From positions 124,001 to 188,000 of the forward strand of contig CANTFK010000287.1 in NCBI GenBank assembly GCA_947646735.1: a stretch of DNA of 64,000 nt, in the 5' to 3' direction. A program made the translations under genes and the position numbers. Numbering within the stretch: position 1 is the first letter of the stretch; every line of letters starts with the position of its first letter. The notes beneath the pieces were generated by a model. That model was given only the letters and a program-made list of their open reading frames with translations, did not search any database and was not told where the DNA came from. Positions 35,230-45,901 of this stretch are shown in pieces. Source of the stretch: Peronospora farinosa. Lineage: Eukaryota; Oomycota; Peronosporomycetes; Peronosporales; Peronosporaceae.

Positions 35230-36002
35230 ATGCCACCAAAACGTGGTAAGGCTGATGGGTCGCCTGCAAAGGCACCCATGCAGTCCAGCACTAAGCGCAC
35301 GCGCCGCGATTTATCGCAGCCGTCTCAAAGTGCTTCAGGCACTGAGGTGAATCTTCCATCTCACGATAATGTGGATGAAGATCCGTCTCTCATTGTAGAT
35401 TACAATGAGAATACACCATTGCCATCACCCCAAAGTAGCGATGAGCATAGTGCATTGAGGGACAAGTGCCCCCATCATTTGAGGCACCCGTCCTTGTGAA
35501 AGCATCTATGCTTCCTACAAGCGAAGGTAAAACCCCGTCGTCTGCGCCTACGAGCGCAGCGACTAAGACTGAGCGCGCTACTTCGAAAGGAGTAGTCGCG
35601 ACTCAGTCAGATGTAACTTCTCATGCTGATGTCTTGACAATCCATAATGTAGAGTCAGACTCAGCTGAGTGTGAGCTTAAAGCTCCACCAAGTACATCTT
35701 CGGCCTCACTAGCCCGCCGTCGCGAGGGCGGCTACGTGAGTGGTGGCTTGCCACCAATGCCACCTCCATCTGAGTGGATGAACTCTGATGGGTCTAGCGC
35801 AGCGCTTTTGCAGCGTGCCACTATAGACGCTCATAAGTTCTATAGCGTCTTTCCTTTGTGGAAAAAGCAGGGCAAAGCACTTGGTCGTGCTTTCCCAATT
35901 CCAGTCGTGCTGCGTTCTAACGAAACAGCCGACGAATATGAATCTGAACTTCTGCGCCGTGTCAAACCCCATATAGATGCAATGAAACAGCAGTCGCAGT
36001 GA
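35230..36002 (+). CDS. antisense open frame inside element A (copy 1)
   Basis: Two overlapping plus-strand frames, 35,230-35,499 and 35,466-36,002, run opposite to gag-pol. The first starts with an ATG and is Lys/Ser/Pro-rich (MPPKRGKADGSPAKAPM). The second includes a denser segment, FYSVFPLWKKQGKALGRAFP, and ends MKQQSQ. A TTATATAACG box and TGCTCAGTACTCATG directly precede the first ATG. Beyond the stop, broken frames continue to about 36,600 with a coiled-coil stretch. The N-terminal style recalls oomycete retroelement gag proteins, so it could be a gag-like gene, but I cannot prove it. It is repeated without change at 41,739. Confidence 0.5.
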
Positions 36003-36700
36003 ATCCTCTTCGCTAAGACGCGTGCGAGGCAAAAATTTGGGTGATAACATACCTCAGCTCCTTCTCTTCACGCCGCCCCTGCTAGTACATCAGGACTTAG
36101 CAGAGCGAGTGCAGCTGGTGCTTCTGACCATGAGCAGCCACCATCCCAGGCACGTCGATACACAACGCGTCGATCGGTTCCCAAGAGTCGAAACATTTTT
36201 GGTATCCTTTCCACTAGACAAGAATCTGAAGCTTTCGCTTCACATAGCGGTGGGCCAACAACCTTCCAACAAGGAAGCGTGTGTTCCCACCCGCATCCAC
36301 CACCACAGGTGGCGCCCGATAGGAGCGGCGATTACGCCCAACTATTCGCAGCTGTCTATGTTGTCGTTCTGTCGCAGGCGTAGATCGCTGCGCTGAAGAA
36401 AAAGGTGGCTGATATGTCGAGTCAAGTCTCGCGACTGACTTCGGATATACGATCTGTGAATACAAGGGATAGTCAGTAGTATGGCCACCTGAAACTTCGT
36501 TTCAACATTGTAGCGACTGATGATGAGAGTTCTGAGTCAAACGCGGAGACCTCCTCTATCACCGAGTCCTCTGTCGTCTCGCTCGTATACGGAACGTCGT
36601 TCACCTTCCACGTCGCCTAATCGGAAATGACGCTCGACTCACTGTCAACTTCGCCATCGGTGATGCGGACATGTGATCTCTTCTGGATCAACATACCGTT

Positions 36701-38179
36701 TTAGACGACCCACGTAAAAGACGGGGTGCGTGGTGGGAGAATGAGCCTATAATTTAGGTCTCCAACTTTTTCAACCACTGTAAAGGGCCCAATGAATCGG
36801 GGCAATAGCTTAGTATTACCACCAGTTAGTACAGAAATTGCATGTTTAGGTAGGGTAGCAGTACTTAATAGCACTTTGTTCCCAACACTAAAGTGTTCAT
36901 TGTTTTTGCGACCATGCTGGTCCGCATATTGTTTTTGCTTGTCCTGTGCGCTTGTCATCGCGTCACAGGCTTTACGTGTGATGGCTAATCGCTCATCCAC
37001 AAAGCGCTGAGTTCAATCACGCTTTTACCATCCAGCTCGCCTTTGACGCCTCCAAGTGGTCTATCGTGGGTCGACGCTGCTGATAACACTATAGTGTCAT
37101 CATCAAGGAGCGCTGGCATTTCTTGCCGTGCCTCCTCTGTGACACCTATAGGTGACGTGACCACTGCTATATTAGCAGTGTCACTAGGGCAACCTTGGCC
37201 CTCTTTGGCATTCGCACCGAGCGAAGTGAGGGGCCCTCCCCCACTAAGACTCGGGCTGCGTACAAACGAGACTGGCGTTCGAGGATGACGCAGTCCGTTA
37301 ATGTAAAACGGTGTTTCACCCGTACTGGCGTGAACACTGTTATTAATAGCGAACTCCACGAATGGCAATTGATTGCTCCATTCTTTGGGAGTCGCTATTG
37401 TACGCAACACATCCGCCACGACTCGATTGGCCCGTTCTGTTTGGCCATCGGTCTGAGGATGATCAGCGGTTGACATGTGGAGCTTGCTACCTAGCAGATC
37501 AAACACATGACGCCATAAACCCGACGTAAAACGCGGATCCCGGTCCGATACTATGGACTCGGGCATCCTGTGTAGTCTATACACGTGATCCAGAAACAAG
37601 AGGGCAGCCTCTTTCCCTGAGATCTTGGTGCTACATGGTGCCAAATGCACCATCTTGCTCAGTCTGTCTACAAAGACGACGAGCCCCGTCCTGCCTTTAT
37701 GGTCAGGCGGTAAGCCAAACATGAAGTCCAAACTGACCGACTTCCAACATTCAGTTGGAATCGGCAGTGGCTTCAGTGGCGCACTGTTCGAAGGTGCAGG
37801 CTTTATGCGCTGACACTCTTCGCAAGAGCAAATATAGTTGGCCACCCACCGATAAAGGTGGGGCCATCAAAATTCCTCTGAAACTCGTAAGAATGTCTTT
37901 TCACGGCCCAGATGCTCACTAGATAGCGCATCATGGCACTCGTGAAGTATCATCAGCTTGAGATCTGTGTCATGAGGGACATAGATTCTCAAGGGATCAC
38001 AGGGTGACAGTTGATGCCATAACAGGCCATCACTATAACTAAAGCGATTTAGTTTCGCTTTGAGGTGCGACGGAAGGATAAACTTTCGTCCGACAAAATG
38101 ATACAACAGCAGGCGACGAAGTTCGTCGTGACTGTAACACTACTTGATATCGGAGGACATTGAGCTCGTCACATGGTAG
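36701..38179 (-). pseudogene. integrase of element A with C-terminal module, broken by stops
   Basis: Pieces at 38,106-37,867, 37,845-36,985 and 37,000-36,701 form one integrase. They show the zinc-binding HHCC (ILHECHDALSSEHLG, then CSCEECQRIK), the catalytic core Asp (SVSLDFMFGLP), Asp (SIVSDRDPRFTS) and Glu (HPQTDGQTERANR), and a C-terminal part (LLPRFIGPFTVVEKVGDLNYRL) like the module before the chromodomain position. A TGA follows EEF, and one or two frameshifts separate the core from the tail. An extra TAG near 38,140 is private to this copy. The enzyme would join element cDNA to the chromosome. Confidence 0.8.
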
Positions 38180-38205
38180 GCCTTCATGGCTGCCAATGTT
38201 GACGA

Positions 38206-39200
38206 CTAAACTTGTGTTTTCGCACGAGACACACTTTCCTGGTGTCTTTCCTCGAAGTCTGGTCTGCGCGATAACGCGTCAGCCAAGACATTCGAGTTAC
38301 CCGGCTTATATTCAGCTGTAAAATTAAATTTAAAGAAGAATGTTAGCCATCTCGCCATTCTCGGCGAGAGGTGCGGTGAATTTATAGCGGTCCGCAGTGA
38401 TGCGTGATCCGTATAAACCACAAAAGGTTCGGTGCCCAAGAGGTACACCCGAAACTTTACAAGGGCATACTTAATTGAAAGTAGCTCCTTGTCATGCACA
38501 GGGTTATTCAGCTCTGCGGCTTTCAAAAGCCGAGACTGATACGGAATGACACGGTCAACGCCGTTGTCATCCTTTTGCATGAGCGCGTTGCCGATTGCAA
38601 AATTGCTTGCATCGCAGACGACGCTAAAGGGCTTATCCGCGTCTGGCAATGCAAAGACCGGTGCCTCTACAAGAGATTGATTCACTGATGTGAACGCATC
38701 TTCTTGTTCCTTTGACCAAGTCCATTCTGTATCCTTTTTCAAAAGGTCAGACAATGGCTTAGTCTGCTCCGCATAATTCTTGCTGTACTTATGCAAGTAA
38801 TTAGCGAGCCCAAGGAACTGGCGCAGATCCTTCACATTACGTGGAACTGGCCATTCCTTTACAGCCTTTACCTTTTCTGGGTCTGCTCGTACACCGTGTG
38901 TACCAACAATGCAGCCCAATACAGGTATCTCGGGGACCCCTATTACGCACTTTTGAAAGTTAACGTATAATTGGTCGTCACCCAGAGTCTTCAACACAGC
39001 GTCTAAATGACGCTTGTGCGACTCTATCGCGCTCAGACCGTCCTCCGCCTTACTATGCACGAATACGTCGTCAAAGTAATGGGGCGCGTAGGCACAGTGC
39101 TGACGCATCACGTGTCCACCACTCGGTTATATGTTGCCGGAGCATTTTTCAATCCTTGCGGCATCACAAGCCACTCCAACCGCACCAGGCTCATGGCTCT
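38206..39200 (-). pseudogene. reverse transcriptase (C-terminal part) and RNase H of element A
   Basis: The main frame is 38,206-39,111. It holds the polymerase active site as HYFDDVFVHS, then CVIGVPEIPVLGCIVG, the thumb and connection (LRQFLGLANYLHKYSKNY), and the RNase H-like domain with VVCDASNFAIGNALMQ, KELLSIKYAL, VYTDHASLRT and NVLADALSRRPD. Upstream in another frame, WLVMPQGLKNAPATYNRV continues towards 39,200. The fingers and first palm Asp motif that should precede it are missing, so the polymerase cannot be complete. Confidence 0.8.
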
Positions 39201-39230
39201 GTGCCGGTTCTTGTGGAGCTTGACTTCCTG

Positions 39231-39800
39231 TCAGGCCATCATCAACTGCCACATCTGTGCAGGACTATTGGACGCATGACTACCTGTCATCGCCCCATTC
39301 ACTACACCAGTCTTTTCGAACTGGGTAAGAATATGTGTCACCTGGCTTTCTGCCAGGGTAATTCCAACTACACCACTCTTTTCGAGCTGGGTAGTTCCTG
39401 GTGCCGATTGACATACCGTCATTGCACCCTCGACTGTGTTGGACACAGCATCAGCCACATAAGCCTCTCGCAAGAGCACATCCTCTCCGGTGTCTTGCGT
39501 AGAGCTAGCGACTGTGCATGTACGCCAGTCTATCCATGGTTGGTGTTTAGCCAACCAAGGCATGCCTAGGATGAGGTCATACGGACTCTCCATACCTAGC
39601 ACTGTGAACTTCTCTTTACAAGAGAAGTCACTGAAACTGAAGGCGAGTTCAACTTGAACTCCCTCCGATTTAACGAGCCCGCCGTTCGCTAAACGAACGA
39701 TCTCCTCTTCTCGCTTGCCATCCTGGCAAAGCGACTCATAACTCGCCGGTCTCTTTTTCAGACTCGAGCGCTATAGACCAAAAGGGTTGAGGTCCGACCT
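39231..39800 (-). pseudogene. protease remnant of element A
   Basis: The frame ending at 39,231 has YDLILGMPWLAKHQPWIDWR, the conserved C-terminal motif of Ty3/gypsy proteases. Upstream, VRLANGGLVKSEGVQVELAF fits the protease core in another frame. The Asp-Ser/Thr-Gly catalytic segment that should lie between the gag linker and this part is not visible in any frame. That indicates a deletion, not just a frameshift. Confidence 0.65.
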
Positions 39801-39891
39801 TTCGGAACCTCAGGGACTATGCTACCCATTTGTTCGATCACTCTGAACTTAGGGGTAGCTTCAGAGTCCGCGACAGTAGGGCATCCCGCCC

Positions 39892-40974
39892 CTACTGCGC
39901 TCGCGCATTTCCCGACCCATCTTGGGCAGGTGCTGAACCCGTGCGTCGTGCACGCTGGTTTTTCGCACCTCCCTTCGGGTTGGGAGACCTTTTGCTGGCT
40001 GCCTTAGCACCAGCAGCTACCTTGGCGTAGCAGCGAGCCATCATATGGCCTCGCTTGCCGCACTTGTAGCAGATCACATCTGCATTGCCTAACTCCATAG
40101 GAGTGGCATCAGACCTCTCGGACGACGGCCTGTAATAGGCTGTCGCCGAGGCGCTGTTGTAGGATTGCTCCTCAACTAAGGCAATGTCAATTGCCTCTTC
40201 CATCGTCGCTGGCACCTTTCTGAAAAGGGCCTGACGCGATGGGCCGTGCCTAAGTCCATTCATGAACGTGGCCACCTTGATACGTTCTGGTATCGGTTCC
40301 CCATTGATGGACGCCGACAGCGAACGCATCTCCTGCACAAATTCTTGCAGAGAGCGTTTCGCCTGTCGTGCTCCAAAGAAGCGCGCCATAAGCAACACTT
40401 CGTTGTTAGGCGGCTGATACATGGCGCGAATCTTTGCTTTAAAGATCGCCCATGATGGAAATGCATCGGCATTAGCCATCAGCGCAGAGTATGCCCACTC
40501 TGACGCTTTGCCACGCAAGTTGGACATGGCATACGACACCATTCTGGTGTCGTCTTCGATGAGCTGTGCCACTCCACATTGCTCAACTGCTAATAGCCAG
40601 TGAACAATCGTGTGAGGGCCAGTTCCATCGAACTTCGGAGGGTCCATCCGAATGGGCCTCGGGTGAGTAGGCCGAGCAGAGAGCGTTTCAACAGTTCTGT
40701 TGAGCGCCTCATTACGTGCCTGCTCAAGCCTAAGCTCATCCTGAGTCTTAGTGATGGACTCAGCGGTGGCTTGGCTGTTTACCTCGGACGCGTTTCTACG
40801 CTGTCCGAGCACAAACGCCTCAAATTGCTCCAACTGAGCAACATGTTGCTCAGGAGGACAATGCAAGAGGTTGAACAGGGCTTGTTCACCAAGTCCCTGC
40901 GCCATATGCTCTGCCAACTCCCTATGATGCTGGGAGAGGTGAGGGAAGTCACTCCAGTCCATATTAAGGACCAT
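39892..40974 (-). CDS. gag polyprotein of element A with zinc knuckle
   Basis: The frame encodes 360 residues from the ATG at 40,974. It has an N-terminal helical region, then the retrotransposon gag core (IRMDPPKFDGTGPHTIVHWL, FPSWAIFKAKIRAMYQPPN, SLQEFVQEMRSLSAS). A CCHC knuckle, CYKCGKRGHMMARC, binds element RNA, and a basic tail ends GNARAQ. This is the only fully open protein of the element. It would assemble the virus-like particle in the cytoplasm. Confidence 0.85.
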   Translation of the reverse strand: MVLNMDWSDFPHLSQHHRELAEHMAQGLGEQALFNLLHCPPEQHVAQLEQFEAFVLGQRRNASEVNSQATAESITKTQDELRLEQARNEALNRTVETLSARPTHPRPIRMDPPKFDGTGPHTIVHWLLAVEQCGVAQLIEDDTRMVSYAMSNLRGKASEWAYSALMANADAFPSWAIFKAKIRAMYQPPNNEVLLMARFFGARQAKRSLQEFVQEMRSLSASINGEPIPERIKVATFMNGLRHGPSRQALFRKVPATMEEAIDIALVEEQSYNSASATAYYRPSSERSDATPMELGNADVICYKCGKRGHMMARCYAKVAAGAKAASKRSPNPKGGAKNQRARRTGSAPAQDGSGNARAQ

Positions 40975-41033
40975 CTCAACCACACGCACGCTCAAAGAGA
41001 CGAGTCGTGGGAAGGACTACTAGTGCTACCAAG

Positions 41034-41632
41034 TGTAGACGGGCACTTCTACGAAGTTGCCTCGTACTACGAGCACACACCTTATGCACAAGCGAGGAAG
41101 CGGTTAGACCGTCTTGCCTTCGCGTGCGAGGGTGGTTAGGAGGCTGATCGACTCGTACCACCAGTTGCCTCTCTATAAAGCGAGAGTGCAACGAACTTCT
41201 TAACACTAAAACACCGACGTCACGCAGAAGTCTTTCAACTTCTCGTGCGTGGTGTGTATGTTTAAGTAAATACAAGACTGAGCTATATTTAATTAATTAT
41301 AACTAAATATATATTTAACTACTGATTGGCTATATATATATATGTATATATATATAGATCGGATACGCGACTCTTTAGAAGCGTATCCTGTCGCATGATC
41401 TTAAATCTAGATGTAAGATCGCAACTGACGTCCTTCTGAGACGTCGCGATGCCTAGCTTCAACTAGCGTCATCCCTTCTCATGTGAATCCATCAATGGAT
41501 ATCACATTCACGAGGGTGGACCACGTTTGTGTATCGCACCCAAGTGATAGGTCAAAAGTAATCATGGATACTTTTAGACCAAACATTAAGTATATTACTT
41601 AATGTTTACGTGTAACGAGATGCCCTATTACA
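41034..41632 (-). repeat. 5' LTR of element A, shared as LTR of copy B (599 bp)
   Basis: This LTR begins TGTAGAC at 41,034 and ends TTACA at 41,632. Leftwards it abuts A's primer-binding site and gag. Rightwards it abuts the purine tract and antisense frame of copy B. It therefore serves two tandem element bodies. Confidence 0.85.
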
Positions 41633-41738
41633 CCATCCCCCGTTTTATAACGATTTTTACATTTTGTAAAACATCGCCTAGGAGACAGAGAGACTTGCGA
41701 GTCGTTATATAACGCGCCGCTTAGTCTGCTCAGTACTC

Positions 41739-42511
41739 ATGCCACCAAAACGTGGTAAGGCTGATGGGTCGCCTGCAAAGGCACCCATGCAGTCCAGCAC
41801 TAAGCGCACGCGCCGCGATTTATCGCAGCCGTCTCAAAGTGCTTCAGGCACTGAGGTGAATCTTCCATCTCACGATAATGTGGATGAAGATCCGTCTCTC
41901 ATTGTAGATTACAATGAGAATACACCATTGCCATCACCCCAAAGTAGCGATGAGCATAGTGCATTGAGGGACAAGTGCCCCCATCATTTGAGGCACCCGT
42001 CCTTGTGAAAGCATCTATGCTTCCTACAAGCGAAGGTAAAACCCCGTCGTCTGCGCCTACGAGCGCAGCGACTAAGACTGAGCGCGCTACTTCGAAAGGA
42101 GTAGTCGCGACTCAGTCAGATGTAACTTCTCATGCTGATGTCTTGACAATCCATAATGTAGAGTCAGACTCAGCTGAGTGTGAGCTTAAAGCTCCACCAA
42201 GTACATCTTCGGCCTCACTAGCCCGCCGTCGCGAGGGCGGCTACGTGAGTGGTGGCTTGCCACCAATGCCACCTCCATCTGAGTGGATGAACTCTGATGG
42301 GTCTAGCGCAGCGCTTTTGCAGCGTGCCACTATAGACGCTCATAAGTTCTATAGCGTCTTTCCTTTGTGGAAAAAGCAGGGCAAAGCACTTGGTCGTGCT
42401 TTCCCAATTCCAGTCGTGCTGCGTTCTAACGAAACAGCCGACGAATATGAATCTGAACTTCTGCGCCGTGTCAAACCCCATATAGATGCAATGAAACAGC
42501 AGTCGCAGTGA
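41739..42511 (+). CDS. antisense open frame inside copy B (copy 2)
   Basis: It is identical in sequence and frame layout to the frame at 35,230-36,002, with overlapping frames at 41,739-42,008 and 41,975-42,511. The same TATA-like and initiator-like sites precede it. See copy 1 for content. Confidence 0.5.
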
Positions 42512-43209
42512 ATCCTCTTCGCTAAGACGCGTGCGAGGCAAAAATTTGGGTGATAACATACCTCAGCTCCTTCTCTTCACGCCGCCCCTGCTAGTACATC
42601 AGGACTTAGCAGAGCGAGTGCAGCTGGTGCTTCTGACCATGAGCAGCCACCATCCCAGGCACGTCGATACACAACGCGTCGATCGGTTCCCAAGAGTCGA
42701 AACATTTTTGGTATCCTTTCCACTAGACAAGAATCTGAAGCTTTCGCTTCACATAGCGGTGGGCCAACAACCTTCCAACAAGGAAGCGTGTGTTCCCACC
42801 CGCATCCACCACCACAGGTGGCGCCCGATAGGAGCGGCGATTACGCCCAACTATTCGCAGCTGTCTATGTTGTCGTTCTGTCGCAGGCGTAGATCGCTGC
42901 GCTGAAGAAAAAGGTGGCTGATATGTCGAGTCAAGTCTCGCGACTGACTTCGGATATACGATCTGTGAATACAAGGGATAGTCAGTAGTATGGCCACCTG
43001 AAACTTCGTTTCAACATTGTAGCGACTGATGATGAGAGTTCTGAGTCAAACGCGGAGACCTCCTCTATCACCGAGTCCTCTGTCGTCTCGCTCGTATACG
43101 GAACGTCGTTCACCTTCCACGTCGCCTAATCGGAAATGACGCTCGACTCACTGTCAACTTCGCCATCGGTGATGCGGACATGTGATCTCTTCTGGATCAA
43201 CATACCGTT

Positions 43210-44681
43210 TTAGACGACCCACGTAAAAGACGGGGTGCGTGGTGGGAGAATGAGCCTATAATTTAGGTCTCCAACTTTTTCAACCACTGTAAAGGGCCCA
43301 ATGAATCGGGGCAATAGCTTAGTATTACCACCAGTTAGTACAGAAATTGCATGTTTAGGTAGGGTAGCAGTACTTAATAGCACTTTGTTCCCAACACTAA
43401 AGTGTTCATTGTTTTTGCGACCATGCTGGTCCGCATATTGTTTTTGCTTGTCCTGTGCGCTTGTCATCGCGTCACAGGCTTTACGTGTGATGGCTAATCG
43501 CTCATCCACAAAGCGCTGAGTTCAATCACGCTTTTACCATCCAGCTCGCCTTTGACGCCTCCAAGTGGTCTATCGTGGGTCGACGCTGCTGATAACACTA
43601 TAGTGTCATCATCAAGGAGCGCTGGCATTTCTTGCCGTGCCTCCTCTGTGACACCTATAGGTGACGTGACCACTGCTAAATTAGCAGTGTCACTAGGGCA
43701 ACCTTGGCCCTCTTTGGCATTCGCACCGAGCGAAGTGAGGGGCCCTCCCCCACTAAGACTCGGGCTGCGTACAAACGAGACTGGCGTTCGAGGATGACGC
43801 AGTCCGTTAATGTAAAACGGTGTTTCACCCGTACTGGCGTGAACACTGTTATTAATAGCGAACTCCACGAATGGCAATTGATTGCTCCATTCTTTGGGAG
43901 TCGCTATTGTACGCAACACATCCGCCACGACTCGATTGGCCCGTTCTGTTTGGCCATCGGTCTGAGGATGATCAGCGGTTGACATGTGGAGCTTGCTACC
44001 TAGAAGATCAAACACATGACGCCATAAACCCGACGTAAAACGCGGATCCCGGTCCGATACTATGGACTCGGGCATCCTGTGTAGTCTATACACGTGATCC
44101 AGAAACAAGAGGGCAGCCTCTTTCCCTGAGATCTTGGTGCTACATGGTGCCAAATGCACCATCTTGCTCAGTCTGTCTACAAAGACGACGAGCCCCGTCC
44201 TGCCTTTATGGTCAGGCGGTAAGCCAAACATGAAGTCCAAACTGACCGACTTCCAACATTCAGTTGGAATCGGCAGTGGCTTCAGTGGCGCACTGTTCGA
44301 AGGTGCAGGCTTTATGCGCTGACACTCTTCGCAAGAGCAAATATAGTTGGCCACCCACCGATAAAGGTGGGGCCATCAAAATTCCTCTGAAACTCGTAAG
44401 AATGTCTTTTCACGGCCCAGATGCTCACTAGATAGCGCATCATGGCACTCGTGAAGTATCATCAGCTTGAGATCTGTGTCATGAGGGACATAGATTCTCA
44501 AGGGATCACAGGGTGACAGTTGATGCCATAACAGGCCATCACTATAACTAAAGCGATTTAGTTTCGCTTTGAGGTGCGACGGAAGGATAAACTTTCGTCC
44601 GACAAAATGATCCAACAGCAGGCGACGAAGTTCGTCGTGACTGTAACACTCCTTGATATCGGAGGCCATTGAGCTCGTCAC
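43210..44681 (-). pseudogene. integrase of copy B, truncated element
   Basis: It contains the same HHCC, D, D and E motifs as copy A. Here the zinc-region frame extends further upstream (to 44,681) because the private stop of copy A is absent. The shared TGA after EEF still splits the zinc region from the catalytic core. Confidence 0.8.
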
Positions 44682-44897
44682 ATGGTAGTGTGGTGAAGTG
44701 CTAATTTTGTGATGTGGAGGTCCCTGAATTCAGTTGGATTCGGAGTATAGACCGTGGGTCAGGGACAGGGGACCAGAGAGACAGGGGCCTCGAAGGAGAG
44801 CGACCGTTGGTATAGAACAATCCGCAGGACCCACCGAATAAAATCAGTATCAGGGTACCGGTTAACCGGTACCAAAGGGAGTTGTTCATGGCCCGTC

Positions 44898-45250
44898 ATT
44901 GATCGACCTGGCCCCTCGCTGGTAGACCCGGGTCCCTCATAGGTCGACCTGGGTCCCTCATTGGTCGATCTGGGTCCCTAATTGGTCGACCTGGGTCCCT
45001 CATTGGTCGAGTTGGGTCCCTCGTCGGTAGACCTGGTCCCTCATTGGTCGACCTGGGTCCCTCATTGGTCGACCTGGGTCCCTCGTCGGTAGACCCGGTC
45101 CCCTTCATCGGGCGACCTGGGTCCCTCATTGGTAGACCCGGTCCCTCGTTGGTCGACCCGGTCCCTCGTTGGTCTACCCGGTCCCTCATTGGTAGACCTG
45201 GGTCCCTCATTGGTCGGCCCGGTCCCTCATCGGTCGACCTCGGCCCCTCG
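44898..45250 (+). repeat. minisatellite of about 21 bp built on GGTCGACC, in the U3 of element Y
   Basis: About 15 tandem units close to GGTCGACCTGGGTCCCTCATT, with variants GGTAGACC and GGTCTACC. The core GGTCGACC is a perfect palindrome. Both strands are open in some frames, which is a by-product of the 21-bp period and does not indicate a gene. Confidence 0.85.
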
Positions 45251-45901
45251 GGGTTCAGCCACTCCGGACCAACAAATACAAGGATCAGACTAGTCGACGC
45301 AAGGAATCAGAGCTTCAGGCAAAGATAGAGTAAAGGAGTTAAAAGGATAGGACTATATTAGATACTACTCAATTTGCGATCTACGTGGCACGACTCCGTC
45401 ACCCAAGAAGGACTTGTTCTAAGTTACCCACTGTTCCGGGAAGGGATATTTTTGGCCCCCCGTCGAAGACAGTTGTGTAGCGAAGTTCAAGTGCGAATAG
45501 AGCTCCAGGATATATTTGGCCTGTGAGCTCGTTCGAGTAGCAACACCCCCTAAGACCCGCTATCGGAAGCGGTCTCCCTCACCTCAAGGTCCGGGAGCAA
45601 CGTAAAGGTCAGGTGATTAACACCCCTGAAACAGAAGGAAAAGGCCAGGGACGACAAGCGCCCCTGAAGAATTTGGCTCTAAGTCCACTCTCGACAAGGT
45701 CGATCGAGTGGCCACCTACCGGCCCACCGAGTGAAGCATATCCACTCGAGGCCCCCCAGGTCTACCTCCCTCAAGGCAGACATCTACATCATCACCAAGT
45801 CCAACGAAGAGTGCAACCCGCCAGCCGACGGGTACACAAGGTGAGAGAAGGTTCATACGCGGCATCGGGGTACCCCCTCCGACAGTCGGCAGTCCGGCAC
45901 A

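Larger units (their letters stand above)
34847..38179. repeat. 3.33-kb direct duplication, copy 1 (copy 2 at 41,356-44,688)
   Basis: The identity starts exactly after a TA microsatellite and runs 3,333 bp. Substitutions noticed are near 37,177, 37,493, 38,097, 38,140 and 38,157, three of them within the last 85 bp. The sequence left of the microsatellite diverges clearly between the two sites. Confidence 0.85.
34520..41632 (-). mobile_element. Ty3/gypsy LTR retrotransposon A, nearly full length but defective
   Basis: Boundaries are TGTAGACGGGC and CCCTATTACA, with LTRs at 34,520-35,123 and 41,034-41,632. Read on the minus strand, the 5' LTR ends ...GTCTACA and is followed by CTTGGTAGCAC (primer-binding site). 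The 3' LTR is preceded by a purine tract, AAACGGGGGATGG. Internal order is gag, protease remnant, partial reverse transcriptase, RNase H and integrase, then about 1.5 kb holding an antisense frame. Order and motifs place it in Ty3/gypsy. It sits 25 bp after the end of LTR1, so it inserted into that older element. Confidence 0.85.
41633..44688 (-). mobile_element. partial second copy (B) of element A: 3' region and integrase only
   Basis: The sequence matches 35,124-38,179 at a constant offset of 6,509 bp with about five substitutions and no indel seen. It holds the antisense frame (41,739-42,511), the integrase C-terminal part (43,210-43,509), the integrase core (43,494-44,354) and the zinc region (44,376-44,681). 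The TGA after EEF is the same as in copy A. It ends abruptly at 44,688, where element Y's LTR begins. Confidence 0.88.

Noticed and set aside
44896..45328. Long open frames across the Y minisatellite (RDPG- and VDPG-type repeats)
   Set aside because: The 21-bp period without stops opens several frames on both strands, and the array lies in an LTR U3.
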